Below, piece after piece: positions 9,441-18,493 of a stretch of DNA of 64,000 bases. Within the stretch, counting starts at the first letter, position 1. Each line of letters begins with the position of its first letter. The translations under genes were made by a program, and so were the position numbers. Location of the stretch: contig CAISPN010000079.1 in NCBI GenBank assembly GCA_903887375.1, forward strand, positions 1 through 64,000, given 5' to 3'. The notes under the pieces are model-generated. The model was not told the DNA's origin. It was given only the letters and a program-made list of their open reading frames with translations, and searched no databases. The stretch comes from an uncultured cyanobacterium (GTDB lineage: Bacteria > Cyanobacteriota > Cyanobacteriia > Cyanobacteriales > Microcystaceae).

Positions 9441-10445
9441 CTAGATTACGCAGTCCTCCAATTGCTCAAGTAAGGTTTTGTGGTCTAAGTTTTGGCCAAT
9501 TAGAACCAATTGATTCTTGGGCTGATCCTGCCAATCACTATCGCTTATGCTATAGCGTTTACCACTGACATGAAAGATATGACGGTGAGGACTTCCCTCA
9601 AACCAAAGGATTCCCTTAGCCCTAAAGACACTAGTAGGCAGTAAATTATCTAAAAAGTACTGAAATTTGCGAATTGAAAAGGGACGATCTTTTTGAAAAG
9701 AAACCGAAGTAAATCCGTCGTTTTCTAAATGGTCAGAGTGATGGTGATGCTCATGTTCATGACAATGATCATGATGATCGTGATCATGATGATCACAGGC
9801 AGAAAAATATTGATCTGATTCAAACAAACCCACACTCAAAATCAAAGGTAAAGGCACTTGCGAATTTTGAGTGCGCAGTATTCTGGCTCCTTCTTTATCC
9901 TTGCCAATTCTCTGTTCTAGTTCATCTACTACTTTGGGATCAACCAGATCGGTTTTATTGAGCAGGATGATATCACCATAGGTAATCTGACTATGAGCAG
10001 CTTGACTGTTAAAAAGATCCAAGCTGAAGTTAGCACAGTCAACTAAAGTCACAATTGAATCTAGTCGAGTCATATCACGCAACTCAGTGCCAAGAAAAGT
10101 CAGAGCAACTGGCAAAGGATCTGCCAAACCTGTTGTTTCTACAACTAGATAATCTACTTTTTCTGGCCGCTCGAGCACTCTATAGACAGCATCAACTAAA
10201 TCGTCATTGATAGTGCAGCAGATACAACCATTACTGAGCTCTACCATATTGTCATTGGTGGTGACGATCAGCTCATTATCAATGCCTATTTCTCCGAATT
10301 CATTGACCAGAACCGCAGTTTTTAATCCCTGCTGATTGGTTAGGATGTGGTTGAGTAGGCTAGTTTTGCCGCTGCCTAAAAACCCAGTAATAATGGTCAC
10401 TGGCAGTCCCTCTTTGGGCGCATCCATAGTAGTTGCAATCGACAT
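9441..10445 (-). CDS. COG0523/CobW-family GTPase metallochaperone
   Basis: 334 aa with the start taken at the ATG of MSIATTMDAPKEG, because an upstream in-frame extension encodes an unlikely hydrophobic tail absent from relatives. Seen: Walker A GFLGSGKTS, the metal-binding GCICC motif, LNKTDL for guanine specificity, and a His-rich insert (about 19 residues, mainly His and Asp) before the C-terminal CobW domain. Known: this family moves zinc or other metals to client proteins with GTP hydrolysis. The His-rich stretch suggests zinc or nickel binding. No Zur-like box is evident upstream. A later ATG (the MDAP methionine) is also possible. Confidence 0.88.
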   Translation of the reverse strand: MSIATTMDAPKEGLPVTIITGFLGSGKTSLLNHILTNQQGLKTAVLVNEFGEIGIDNELIVTTNDNMVELSNGCICCTINDDLVDAVYRVLERPEKVDYLVVETTGLADPLPVALTFLGTELRDMTRLDSIVTLVDCANFSLDLFNSQAAHSQITYGDIILLNKTDLVDPKVVDELEQRIGKDKEGARILRTQNSQVPLPLILSVGLFESDQYFSACDHHDHDHHDHCHEHEHHHHSDHLENDGFTSVSFQKDRPFSIRKFQYFLDNLLPTSVFRAKGILWFEGSPHRHIFHVSGKRYSISDSDWQDQPKNQLVLIGQNLDHKTLLEQLEDCVI

Positions 10446-10590
10446 AGTCTCAAAAAAAGTTAAAACTGTAGTTTTTCTCATTATGCCCGATTTTTGGAGT
10501 AGTAATAATTTACAAACTAGTAACAAGCCCACAGAGACAAGCAAGTCAAATGCCAGAATAGAAAAAGATTAACCAGAGCACTTGCAATTT

Positions 10591-13008
10591 ATGGTTCAGA
10601 TTGACAAAGATAAGGCGCTGATTCTCCAATTTAACCAAATAGGCATTAAAGATATCGCAACAGTAGGGGGGAAAAATGCCTCGCTAGGAGAGATGATCGT
10701 CAATTTAGCTCCTTTGGGAATTAAAATCCCTGATGGTTTTGCCACCACAGCTTATGCCTATCGTCTTTTTTTGCAATATTCAGATCTAGATCGCAAATTA
10801 GCCCAACTTTTTTCAACTCTTGATGTCAGCGATATTGATAATTTGCGAGAGCATGGTCGTCAAGCTAGGACTTTAATCTTGAATGCGCCACTACCTAAAG
10901 AATTAGAACAAGCCATCACTCAAGCTTATCTGGAACTGTTACCTCAAGATAGTGTAGCTGTAGCGGTTCGCTCTTCAGCTACGGCTGAGGATTTACCCGA
11001 TGCTAGTTTTGCCGGCCAACAGGAAACATACCTCAATGTGCATGGAGTTTGGTCTGTTTTGACAGCGACTCATCAATGTTTTGCTTCTTTATTTACTGAT
11101 AGAGCAATTTCTTACCGAGCAGCGAGAGGTTATGATCACCTAGAAGTTGGTCTCTCTGTTGGTATACAAAAAATGATTCGCTCTGATTTGGCCACTTCAG
11201 GAGTGATGTTCTCCATTGACACAGAAACAGGCTTTAAAAATAATGTACTGATTACGGCTTCCTATGGTCTGGGCGAAAATATAGTACAAGGAGCGGTCAA
11301 TCCCGATGAATATCTGGTGTTCAAACCTACTCTTTTAAAAGGTTACAGCCCTATTTTAGAAAAAAGATTAGGTAGCAAAGAAATAAAAATGGTCTATGAA
11401 CAAGGTAGTGGCAAACAGACCAAAAATATTCCAGTAGCAGCCGAAGATCGCAGCAGATATGCTTTAGAAGATAGCGATATATTGGCATTAGCCCGCTGGG
11501 CCTGCATCATAGAGCAGCATTATTCTCAAATCAATGGCAACAATACCCCTATGGATATTGAATGGGCCAAAGATGGAGTAACTGGCGAACTATTTATAGT
11601 ACAAGCGAGACCTGAAACAGTCCAATCTCTCAAGAGCCAACAAATACTTTCTAATTATCTCCTCCAAGGCCAAGGTGAGCTTCTCCTGACAGGTCGAGCA
11701 GTCGGCGAGATGATAGGCAGTGGCAAAGCTAGAGTAATTCTCGATGTCCAAAAATTAGCAGCTTTTGAACAAGGAGAAGTCTTAGTAACCAGACAGACCG
11801 ATCCTGACTGGGAGCCGATCATGAAAAAAGCCAGCGCTATTATTACAGATCAAGGTGGTCGGACTTGCCATGCTGCTATTATTGCTCGTGAATTGGGAAT
11901 ACCAGCGGTAGTTGGCTGTGGCAATGCAACCGATATTATCAAAAATGGACAAGAGCTCACAGTATCCTGCGCTCAAGGAGAGCAAGGGCATGTCTATCAA
12001 GGCATAATTCCCTATCAGCTACAAACAACGGAATTAGAATATTTGCCCAAAACTCGCACCAAAATATTGATGAATGTCGGCAATCCAGAAGTTATATTCT
12101 CTCTTGCTGCGATTCCCTGCGATGGTGTGGGTCTAGCTAGGCTTGAATTTATCATCAATAATCATATTGGGGTTCATCCTCTGGCTCTATTAGAAAGCGA
12201 GAAAATCAGTGACCCTGTTGTTAAAGCCAAAATTGAAAGCTTAACTATCGGTTATCGCAGTGCTAGCGACTTTTTTATAGAGAAACTCTCTAGTGGAATA
12301 GCAATGATTGCCGCTGCCTTTTACCCCCTTGCGGTAATCGTCAGGATGTCTGATTTCAAAAGCAATGAATATGCCAGTTTATTAGGAGGCAAAGATTTTG
12401 AGCCAATTGAAGAAAATCCCATGCTCGGCTGGCGCGGGGCATCGCGCTATTACGATCCTAAGTACAAAAAGGCTTATAGTTTGGAATGTGAGGCTATTAA
12501 AAAAGTCCGCCAACAGATGGGTTTAACCAATATCATCCCGATGGTTCCCTTTTGTCGCACTCCAGCAGAAGGAGCAAGGGTCCTGCTGGAAATGGAAAAT
12601 TATGGTCTAAAACAGGGGAAAAATGGACTACAAATTTACATGATGTGTGAAATTCCCAGTAATGTCATCTTGGCGGATGAATTTTGCCAAATTTTTGATG
12701 GTTTTTCCATTGGCTCAAATGATTTAACCCAGTTAATCCTAGGACTTGACCGAGACTCTGCTTTGGTGGCGCAATTGTTTGATGAGCGCAATGAAGCTGT
12801 CAAAAGAATGATTAGCCAATTTATCCAAACAGTTCACAAAAATGGCAAAAAAGTAGGAATTTGTGGGCAAGCTCCTAGTGACTATCCCGAATTTGCGGAG
12901 TTTTTAGTCAGACAAGGAATTGATTCAATCAGCCTTAACCCTGATTCTCTTGTTAAAACTGTTCTAGTAATTGCCGATATTGAAGCGCAAATAGAATCAG
13001 CCAATTGA
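10591..13008 (+). CDS. ppsA: Phosphoenolpyruvate synthase
   Basis: 805 aa from the ATG at 10591 (a TTG three codons upstream is an alternative). Converts pyruvate, ATP and water to PEP, AMP and phosphate. Seen: N-terminal ATP-grasp domain with VGGKNASLGEM and VRSSATAEDLPDASFAGQQ, the central phosphohistidine swivelling domain with GGRTCHAAIIARELGIPA, and the C-terminal PEP/pyruvate TIM barrel with GWRGASRYYDP and the active-site cysteine near CGQAPSDYPEF. Full family length. Divergent from the COG0523 gene. Confidence 0.93.
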   Translation: MVQIDKDKALILQFNQIGIKDIATVGGKNASLGEMIVNLAPLGIKIPDGFATTAYAYRLFLQYSDLDRKLAQLFSTLDVSDIDNLREHGRQARTLILNAPLPKELEQAITQAYLELLPQDSVAVAVRSSATAEDLPDASFAGQQETYLNVHGVWSVLTATHQCFASLFTDRAISYRAARGYDHLEVGLSVGIQKMIRSDLATSGVMFSIDTETGFKNNVLITASYGLGENIVQGAVNPDEYLVFKPTLLKGYSPILEKRLGSKEIKMVYEQGSGKQTKNIPVAAEDRSRYALEDSDILALARWACIIEQHYSQINGNNTPMDIEWAKDGVTGELFIVQARPETVQSLKSQQILSNYLLQGQGELLLTGRAVGEMIGSGKARVILDVQKLAAFEQGEVLVTRQTDPDWEPIMKKASAIITDQGGRTCHAAIIARELGIPAVVGCGNATDIIKNGQELTVSCAQGEQGHVYQGIIPYQLQTTELEYLPKTRTKILMNVGNPEVIFSLAAIPCDGVGLARLEFIINNHIGVHPLALLESEKISDPVVKAKIESLTIGYRSASDFFIEKLSSGIAMIAAAFYPLAVIVRMSDFKSNEYASLLGGKDFEPIEENPMLGWRGASRYYDPKYKKAYSLECEAIKKVRQQMGLTNIIPMVPFCRTPAEGARVLLEMENYGLKQGKNGLQIYMMCEIPSNVILADEFCQIFDGFSIGSNDLTQLILGLDRDSALVAQLFDERNEAVKRMISQFIQTVHKNGKKVGICGQAPSDYPEFAEFLVRQGIDSISLNPDSLVKTVLVIADIEAQIESAN

Positions 13009-13057
13009 GCTCTAAACAGGCTAAATTATTGATAGTGTAATATATCTCGATTGAATT

Positions 13058-13513
13058 TTGAATAAGTACAACTACACACTCTTAGAGTTGCCACCTAAAG
13101 TGGAATATGCTCTGGTAGCTCTTTTAGAAATTGCCAGTCAGACTGACAACAAAAAGCCCGTGACAACTGGCGAAATCACCACAAAACACCCTATACCTGA
13201 GCGATATCTCGAGCAGATATTGGCCGTACTGCGCAGAGGGGGCTTACTCAAAAGTATCAGAGGAGCAAAAGGAGGCTATACACTCGCTCGTGAGCCTCGC
13301 AATATTTCTCTGCTGGAGATAGTGAGATTGATTGAAGGTGAGCAGAAGGTTGTTGATAATAGCGAACCACTTACAGTAGAGATGATAGTAATCAGAGAGA
13401 GCTGGGCAAAGGTGGATTCTTCTTCGCAATCACTTTTAGATAACTACTCTCTAGAAGAGCTCTGCAGATTGCGAGATCTCAAAACAAATCAAGGCATAAT
13501 GTTCTATATTTAG
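13058..13513 (+). CDS. Rrf2-family transcriptional regulator
   Basis: 151 aa from a TTG start; relatives usually begin close to the ELPPKVEYALVALLEIA segment, so a TTG at about 13085 is another possible start. Seen: winged helix-turn-helix with IPERYLEQILAVLRRGGLL and the wing RGAKGGYTLAREP. The three clustered cysteines that hold an iron-sulfur cluster in IscR/NsrR types are absent; the only Cys is near the C-terminus. The ligand is therefore unknown. The stop codon shares four bases (TTAG) with the stop of the convergent gene. Confidence 0.85.
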   Translation: MNKYNYTLLELPPKVEYALVALLEIASQTDNKKPVTTGEITTKHPIPERYLEQILAVLRRGGLLKSIRGAKGGYTLAREPRNISLLEIVRLIEGEQKVVDNSEPLTVEMIVIRESWAKVDSSSQSLLDNYSLEELCRLRDLKTNQGIMFYI

Positions 13514-13881
13514 TCATTTACAACATCAACCACTTGAACATCAATTGCCCCAAGTGAGCTTAGGCGTTTAAACTTTCCACCTTCAACAACAAGCGACTCC
13601 CCACAGCTAGGACAAGCAAACTCGCTTGATTTAAAGCTCATGAATTCATACTGACAGACAGGACATTCAGATTGTACTATCTTGCGCTTTAGCCACCAAC
13701 TAAAAGCAAACCAAAGCAATGGTGGCAAAAATAGAGCTATTAATCCAATAATCAACAATCCATGAACTAGCCAGCCTAATCCTATCGCCCCTAAAAACAG
13801 ACCAAAGAGGATCAAGCTAATCAAGCATCCCCCCAATCCTGAGCGATTAAAACTTACTACTTTAGAAAAAATTCTATCCAA
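13510..13881 (-). CDS. Small membrane protein with C-terminal zinc ribbon
   Basis: 123 aa. Two hydrophobic segments at about residues 15-37 and 40-64 form a membrane hairpin, followed by a zinc-ribbon pattern CPVC and CPSC about 18 residues apart. No function is recognised. Its cytosolic ribbon suggests a membrane-tethered metal or nucleic-acid binding module. Confidence 0.75.
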   Translation of the reverse strand: MDRIFSKVVSFNRSGLGGCLISLILFGLFLGAIGLGWLVHGLLIIGLIALFLPPLLWFAFSWWLKRKIVQSECPVCQYEFMSFKSSEFACPSCGESLVVEGGKFKRLSSLGAIDVQVVDVVND

Positions 13882-14029
13882 GGTGCCCTTTCTCCTTTTC
13901 TAGGCTATTTCTATCCTAGCCTAGAGAAGAATCGCTCCAAGAAAATGCAACTATATCCAAATAATGTATTTAAATATACAGATTTAATTGTTACAATAAA
14001 GTAAGGCAAAAAAGAAAAAGGAGAAAAAG

Positions 14030-14161
14030 ATGTCTACCCAAGAACAAGCAAGAGAGTTAATGGCTCGCCATCACCAAGTCGTCAAAAAACGTCGTCAATC
14101 GATGTTGGAGAGGGCGGCTCGCGAGATAGGCGCTGAACTTAACCCTAAAAGTCCTATTTGA
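14030..14161 (+). CDS. Conserved 43-aa cyanobacterial protein upstream of asnS
   Basis: 43 aa, beginning MSTQEQARELMARHHQVVKK and ending NPKSPI; strongly basic and helical. A good Shine-Dalgarno (AAGGAG) lies 7 bases before the ATG. I recall very similar 40-45 residue proteins (MSTQEQARxLMxRHH) from other cyanobacteria, so it is likely a real small gene rather than chance. Function unknown; the many Arg, Lys and His suggest RNA or nucleoid contact. It precedes asnS by 44 bases. Confidence 0.75.
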   Translation: MSTQEQARELMARHHQVVKKRRQSMLERAAREIGAELNPKSPI

Positions 14162-14205
14162 GCTAACATGCTAAACTCTAAGAGTAGAGTTAGCACTTTG
14201 AGAGC

Positions 14206-15579
14206 ATGAGACGTATTGCGGAGATTATAAGACGAGGCAAGCCGGGAGAGGAGTTGACAGTAGCTGGCTGGGTACGCACCAAAAGAGAACTCAAGGAGTT
14301 TAGTTTTTTGGAAGTCAATGATGGCTCCTGCCTGTCTAATCTGCAAATTATTCTAGAGTCAAACCTGGGTGAATATGAAACATTGCTCAAGCGGTTAAAT
14401 ACCGGAGCCTCACTTCAAGTCACAGGGATCTTGAGCACATCTCCAAGTAAGGGTCAGAATTTAGAATTAAAAGCAACCTCGCTAATTGTGTATGGGGAAG
14501 CGGATCCTCAAGATTATCCCCTACAAAAAAAGCGTCACTCTTTTGAGTTTCTCAGAACCATTGGACATCTTCGTCCTCGCACAAATACGATAGGGGCAGT
14601 GATGCGTGTCAGAAACACTGCGGCTAATGCTATCCACAAATTTTTTCAAGAGCGCGGTTTTCTCTGGATACAATCTCCAATTATCACCGCTAGTGACTGT
14701 GAGGGAGCAGGTGAGATGTTTAACGTGACAAGTTTAGACCTAGAGCGTTTAACAGGCAAAATTGACTATAGTCAAGATTTTTTTGGAAAAAAAGCCTACC
14801 TGACTGTCAGTGGACAGTTAGAAGCCGAGGTGATGGCTATGGCTTTTAGCAACGTCTATACTTTTGGGCCAACTTTTCGAGCAGAAAATTCCAATACATC
14901 CAGACATCTCGCTGAATTTTGGATGGTTGAACCGGAGATGGCCTTTTGTGATATCTACGGGGATCAAGATTTAGCTGAGTCTTTTTTGAAAGAGATATTT
15001 AAGAGCGTGCTGGAAAACTGCCAAGAGGATATGGAGTTTTTTAATGAGCGTATTGATCAAAGTGTCTTGGCTACGGCAGAAAATATCATCAATCACCAGT
15101 TCGCGCGAATTACCTATACAGAAGCAGTAGAATTGCTACTCAAATCAAACAAAACTTTTGAATACCCTGTAGAGTGGGGCGTAGATCTCCAATCTGAACA
15201 TGAGCGCTATCTTGCCGAAGAGCTCTTTAAAAAACCTGTAATTGTCACTAATTATCCCAAAGGGATCAAGGCTTTTTATATGAGACTCAATGATGACGAT
15301 CAAACAGTAGCTGCAATGGATATTCTAGTGCCCAAAATAGGTGAGATTATTGGCGGATCCCAGAGAGAAGAAAGATTAGATATTCTTGAAAAGAGAATGT
15401 TGGCAAATGATATTCCCGCAAGTGAGCTATGGTGGTATCTGGATCTGCGACGTTATGGAACCGTACCCCATGCTGGTTTTGGATTAGGCTTTGAAAGACT
15501 CATTCAACTGATAACCGGCATGGCTAATATTAGAGATGTGATTCCTTTTCCTCGCACTCCTGGTAATGCTGAATTTTAA
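14206..15579 (+). CDS. asnS: Asparaginyl-tRNA synthetase
   Basis: 457 aa, class IIb. Seen: N-terminal OB-fold anticodon-binding domain ([21 protein letters not shown]), class II motif 2 [21 protein letters not shown], and motif 3 [13 protein letters not shown] near the C-terminus. Attaches Asn to tRNA-Asn. The start ATG follows a short leader; no T-box or terminator is seen upstream. Confidence 0.95.
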   Translation: MRRIAEIIRRGKPGEELTVAGWVRTKRELKEFSFLEVNDGSCLSNLQIILESNLGEYETLLKRLNTGASLQVTGILSTSPSKGQNLELKATSLIVYGEADPQDYPLQKKRHSFEFLRTIGHLRPRTNTIGAVMRVRNTAANAIHKFFQERGFLWIQSPIITASDCEGAGEMFNVTSLDLERLTGKIDYSQDFFGKKAYLTVSGQLEAEVMAMAFSNVYTFGPTFRAENSNTSRHLAEFWMVEPEMAFCDIYGDQDLAESFLKEIFKSVLENCQEDMEFFNERIDQSVLATAENIINHQFARITYTEAVELLLKSNKTFEYPVEWGVDLQSEHERYLAEELFKKPVIVTNYPKGIKAFYMRLNDDDQTVAAMDILVPKIGEIIGGSQREERLDILEKRMLANDIPASELWWYLDLRRYGTVPHAGFGLGFERLIQLITGMANIRDVIPFPRTPGNAEF

Positions 15580-15599
15580 TAATTTAACTTTATTTAGCT

Positions 15600-16073
15600 A
15601 TGACTACTACTATAGATCTATTACAAGATCATCTGAGACAATTGGATATTTCCCCAGTTGGGGACTTTTTAGAGCAACTTTTGAAAGAAGATCGCTTTTT
15701 GGAATTTGAACAGGCTATCACTTTCAATATAGATTTTCCTCGAGAACAAAGTGATCCTCGAGAATTATCAGAAATACCCGAAGTAAGACTCTGGTTCATT
15801 AGACTAGATTCTGTTTATCCTTGGTTACCTTTTTTTCTCAACTGGCAAGAGGGCGAACTAGCAAGATACACAGCCATGTTACTACCCCATGAATTTAACA
15901 AAACCGAAGGGATTAAATACAATCCTATAGCTCTAGAAATTTTTGTAATGCACAAAATATTTATCTTGAATGACTGGCTCAAGTGTAAAAACATTCCGAC
16001 CAACAATCGTTTAAAGGCAATGACCCAAATGCTAGGCTACGAAATAGATGAAGCTTTTTTTGAGATAGTTTAA
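15600..16073 (+). CDS. CRR6-like NDH-1 complex assembly factor (DUF1817)
   Basis: 157 aa, soluble. The central block VRLWFIRLDSVYPWLPFFL then NWQEGELARYTAMLLPHEF and NPIALEIFVMHKIFIL fits the CRR6 (chlororespiratory reduction 6) family. Known: CRR6 is needed to mature the NdhI subunit and assemble the NDH-1 membrane arm in plastids and cyanobacteria. It starts 20 bases after asnS and ends at a bidirectional terminator. Confidence 0.88.
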   Translation: MTTTIDLLQDHLRQLDISPVGDFLEQLLKEDRFLEFEQAITFNIDFPREQSDPRELSEIPEVRLWFIRLDSVYPWLPFFLNWQEGELARYTAMLLPHEFNKTEGIKYNPIALEIFVMHKIFILNDWLKCKNIPTNNRLKAMTQMLGYEIDEAFFEIV

Positions 16074-16082
16074 AATCATCAT

Positions 16083-16126
16083 AAAAAAACCCACCCCTAT
16101 TTTAAAAATAAGAGTGGGTTTTTTTC
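16083..16126. terminator. Bidirectional intrinsic terminator between CRR6 gene and petE
   Basis: A-run, ACCCAC plus an AT-rich stem extension, short loop, GTGGGT, then a T-run. It has A and T tracts on both sides, so it can stop both convergent transcripts. Confidence 0.85.
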
Positions 16127-16146
16127 AAAAAAGAAAGTTGGAAAAT

Positions 16147-16524
16147 CTACTCTACAGTGATTGTGGCAACCATACCAGCACCGCGGTGTGGCTCACAATA
16201 GTAGGCATAAGTACCAACTTGATCAAAAGTGGTAGTGAAAGATTCACCAGGAGAAAAAACCAGAGCTTTGTGCGAAATGCTAGTAGCATCTGCTGGGCTC
16301 TTTGCAGGATCAAAAACAACATTGTGAGGAGACAGTTTGTTGTTAACCCACTTAACTGTATCGCCTTTATGAATAGTCAATGCGGAAGGTTCAAATTTTA
16401 ACATTCCGTTATCGGCGCCCATCTTGACCTCAAAAGTGTCAGCAGAAGCAGGTGATATCACTACAAAAAAACTGATCACCAAAGAAAGTGCCAGTGAAAT
16501 AGCTAATGTGAATTTTCTTGACAT
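16147..16524 (-). CDS. petE: Plastocyanin
   Basis: 125 aa precursor. Residues 1-28 are a signal peptide ([20 protein letters not shown]) for the thylakoid lumen. The copper ligands are all present: His in LSPHNVVFD, then Cys, His and Met in [12 protein letters not shown]. It carries electrons from cytochrome b6f to photosystem I. Known: in cyanobacteria petE is copper-controlled, opposite to cytochrome c6, through the BlaI-type repressor PetR and protease PetP. The region upstream has a repeated dyad that could be such an operator (see separate entries). Confidence 0.95.
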   Translation of the reverse strand: MSRKFTLAISLALSLVISFFVVISPASADTFEVKMGADNGMLKFEPSALTIHKGDTVKWVNNKLSPHNVVFDPAKSPADATSISHKALVFSPGESFTTTFDQVGTYAYYCEPHRGAGMVATITVE

Positions 16525-16559
16525 TTTTTCAGAGTCCTGTAAAAAAAAATAATTATGTT

Positions 16560-16578
16560 CGACATCCTGTCGTTTGAC
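16560..16578 (-). promoter_or_regulatory. Candidate petE operator, downstream copy
   Basis: A perfect 5-3-5 dyad CGACA-TCC-TGTCG at 16560-16572 overlaps the motif TGTCGTTTGAC (16568-16578), which recurs exactly 75 bases away at 16643-16653. Placement within 40-50 bases of the petE start suggests the 5' untranslated or core promoter region. The regulator is inferred, not shown. Confidence 0.5.
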
Positions 16579-16631
16579 TATTTAGCAAGTACACTGCTAA
16601 AATTGCACTCTTTGTAAATTTTATCACAAAA

Positions 16632-16653
16632 AAACGACGGCTTGTCGTTTGAC
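16632..16653 (-). promoter_or_regulatory. Candidate petE operator, upstream copy
   Basis: A perfect inverted repeat AAACGAC-GGCTT-GTCGTTT (16632-16650) overlapping the second copy of TGTCGTTTGAC. Between the two copies on the minus strand is TGATAAAAT, a plausible -10 region, so the two sites would bracket the promoter. Confidence 0.5.
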
Positions 16654-16760
16654 ATTGAGTTTATTTTCTATAGACGATAGTGAGGTATTGGAAATTTCAA
16701 TTTAGGAGAAGCTCAAAATGGCTGGGCTAAATAGTTAAACTGGTAGCAAGAAGAGAGAGA

Positions 16761-17276
16761 CTATCTTTTTGTTTCTGATGCCTGCTCAAGTCTCTCTTGT
16801 TGCAATTTAGTGAGTTTATTGATTATTTCGCTAGGATCTTGTTTATTTTTGATAGCCTGCATTTTGGCTCTGGTTCGATAATTAAAGCTAAGGTTGCTTG
16901 CAGGGGGCTTATCTTTGGGTATTTGAGATTGTATCTGAAAAAGTTTTCCTTGCTCTTTGGGTTGAGGCTTGGGCTTAGGCAGTAGAGTATCAACCAAATT
17001 TAGCTTAGCCTTGATAGGGAAAGATTGAACTTTTCGCTCTGGAACTTTGAGCAAACTTAGCGATTGAAGTTGAATTTTTGGAGAAATATCTGTTTTTAGC
17101 TCTTTGGCAACAACCCGTTTTGCCTGCTTAGCCAATTTGATCTGCTGCTGACTATGAATAAGTAGAATGTTACTAAGCAAGATGGCTCCTAATCCTGCAA
17201 CAGTCCAGGCGGTGAAAAAACTCGTAAATCGCTCTAGCTGTTTTTGGTTATTACCTATGTTTTGTGGATCATTCAT
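16761..17276 (-). CDS. Membrane-anchored hypothetical protein
   Basis: 171 aa. One hydrophobic segment at about residues 22-42 (TAWTVAGLGAILLSNILL), then a basic, Lys/Gln/Pro-rich tail with a PKPKPQPKEQ stretch and a C-terminal charged helix. It looks like a single-pass protein with a disordered tail. No family recognised. It is divergent from the DciA-like gene with 46 bases between. Confidence 0.65.
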   Translation of the reverse strand: MNDPQNIGNNQKQLERFTSFFTAWTVAGLGAILLSNILLIHSQQQIKLAKQAKRVVAKELKTDISPKIQLQSLSLLKVPERKVQSFPIKAKLNLVDTLLPKPKPQPKEQGKLFQIQSQIPKDKPPASNLSFNYRTRAKMQAIKNKQDPSEIINKLTKLQQERLEQASETKR

Positions 17277-17322
17277 GCTTACACTATCTTTATAAGATAT
17301 TTTGACATAATCTAAATTCTAA

Positions 17323-17757
17323 ATGTCTTTTGATTCACTATCTAAATTACTAAAACGATTAGAACAGGATCAAACCATCCCCTGGGATAACGTTAAAAGA
17401 CATCGTCATCTAGTCAACTGCTGGCTCCAAGTAGTTTCCCCCAATACGGCTAAGCACACTCGAGCTCTTTATCTTCAAAGGGAAATATTATCGGTCGCAA
17501 CCTCCAGTGCCGCCTGGGCCCAGACACTTTCACTCCAGAGGTATCAGCTTAAAAAAAAGTTATCGCTGCTTTTAGATGAGCCTGTTGAGGATATCAGATT
17601 TTCAAGCGCTCACTGGTTGAGAGAATCTAGCCCACTTACTAATCAAATAGAGACATCACAACTTTGCCCCAAATGTCAGATCCCAGCTAAGACGTTCGAG
17701 ATAGAAAGATGGGGAATTTGCTCCTGTTGTATCGTGCAAATTTGGTCTGAAAAATAA
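17323..17757 (+). CDS. DciA/DUF721-family protein with C-terminal zinc ribbon
   Basis: 144 aa. The N-terminal 100 residues have the DUF721 pattern (NCWLQVVSPNTAKHTRALYLQREILSVATSSAAWAQTLSLQ split over 60-70 residues). Known: DciA loads the replicative helicase DnaB in bacteria lacking DnaC. Odd: the C-terminal part adds CPKC and CSCC, a zinc-ribbon-like pair. The fold and role assignment is by family resemblance. Confidence 0.8.
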   Translation: MSFDSLSKLLKRLEQDQTIPWDNVKRHRHLVNCWLQVVSPNTAKHTRALYLQREILSVATSSAAWAQTLSLQRYQLKKKLSLLLDEPVEDIRFSSAHWLRESSPLTNQIETSQLCPKCQIPAKTFEIERWGICSCCIVQIWSEK

Positions 17758-18166
17758 AGAGCAAAGAATAGCTTTATATTTCTTAATAAAGATCAACAAA
17801 CTGAGCTTAATTTGCGTGTAAATGACTAGAAAGCAGAGCAATACAATAGCTTAATAGAGAATTATACTTTATTTTTTGATTTGACTTTATCTACAGTTGG
17901 CAAAGGTTAAAGCCTTGATCCCCATTTAGTAGTCATGCACAACACTAGAATTTTGTATTTTTTTTTACCAAAAACATTATCCTTGTTGATAACTGTAACA
18001 AGAAAGTTAAAAAATAATAAAGCCTTTATAGAAAAAAAACCTAGAGAAAACACTTAAAGAATATAGGTTACAAGTGTTTATTGTCAGTTAAAAGTGTCCA
18101 TGGATATAAGTGAGAATTAATTGATAGGGGCACTCGATACTTTCCGGGATCAATTTTTAACATGCT
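17758..18166. other. 409-base AT-rich non-coding stretch
   Basis: No gene found on either strand. It is strongly AT-rich. At 18050-18097 there is ACACTT followed by two direct AAGTGT copies exactly 20 bases apart (18072 and 18092), which could be a two-turn operator for the gene at 18167. No clear terminator or known RNA motif is seen. Confidence 0.4.
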
Positions 18167-18406
18167 ATGAAGAAAATAGACTATTTGACAGGGTCCTGTA
18201 GGTACTGTCGTTTTTATGATACTGAAGGTCACAGAGGTGGTAACTGTGAACTATTCAATGTTTTAGTACAAGCTAATTGGCAGGCCTGCTCTCAAATTCA
18301 AGATCCTTTTGCTGATCACGAAAAATTTGAGAATTTTAGCAAAAACCCAATAGCTAGCCATACCAAACAAAAGCCTCAGCCTGCTAGACAGACTCTTAGG
18401 GTTTAA
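18167..18406 (+). CDS. Small Cys-rich conserved cyanobacterial protein
   Basis: 79 aa. The first 45 residues hold four cysteines in the pattern CRYCRFYDTEGHRGGNCELF...WQAC, suited to binding zinc or an iron-sulfur cluster; the rest is polar and probably disordered. Similar short proteins occur in other cyanobacteria, but I know no function. A likely terminator follows at 18444. Confidence 0.75.
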   Translation: MKKIDYLTGSCRYCRFYDTEGHRGGNCELFNVLVQANWQACSQIQDPFADHEKFENFSKNPIASHTKQKPQPARQTLRV

Positions 18407-18443
18407 CAAAGACTGATTTTTAACAATTGAAAATTTATTAGTG

Positions 18444-18483
18444 TAGGAAGCAATCTGTAAGGGGATAGCTTCCTATATTTTTT
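18444..18483 (+). terminator. Intrinsic terminator of the small Cys-rich gene
   Basis: Perfect 8-base arms TAGGAAGC / GCTTCCTA (18444-18451 and 18468-18475) separated by 16 bases, followed by TATTTTTT. Confidence 0.7.
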
Positions 18484-18493
18484 GGAAAACCGA

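Noticed and set aside
10446-10544. Upstream extension of the COG0523 GTPase
   Set aside because: It encodes a hydrophobic stretch not found in this cytosolic family; the start at MSIATTMDAPK fits relatives.
18120-18160. Stem TTGAT/ATCAA before the small Cys-rich gene as a riboswitch or terminator
   Set aside because: Only five pairs, unpaired interior, and it lies immediately before the start codon; not enough structure to support a call.
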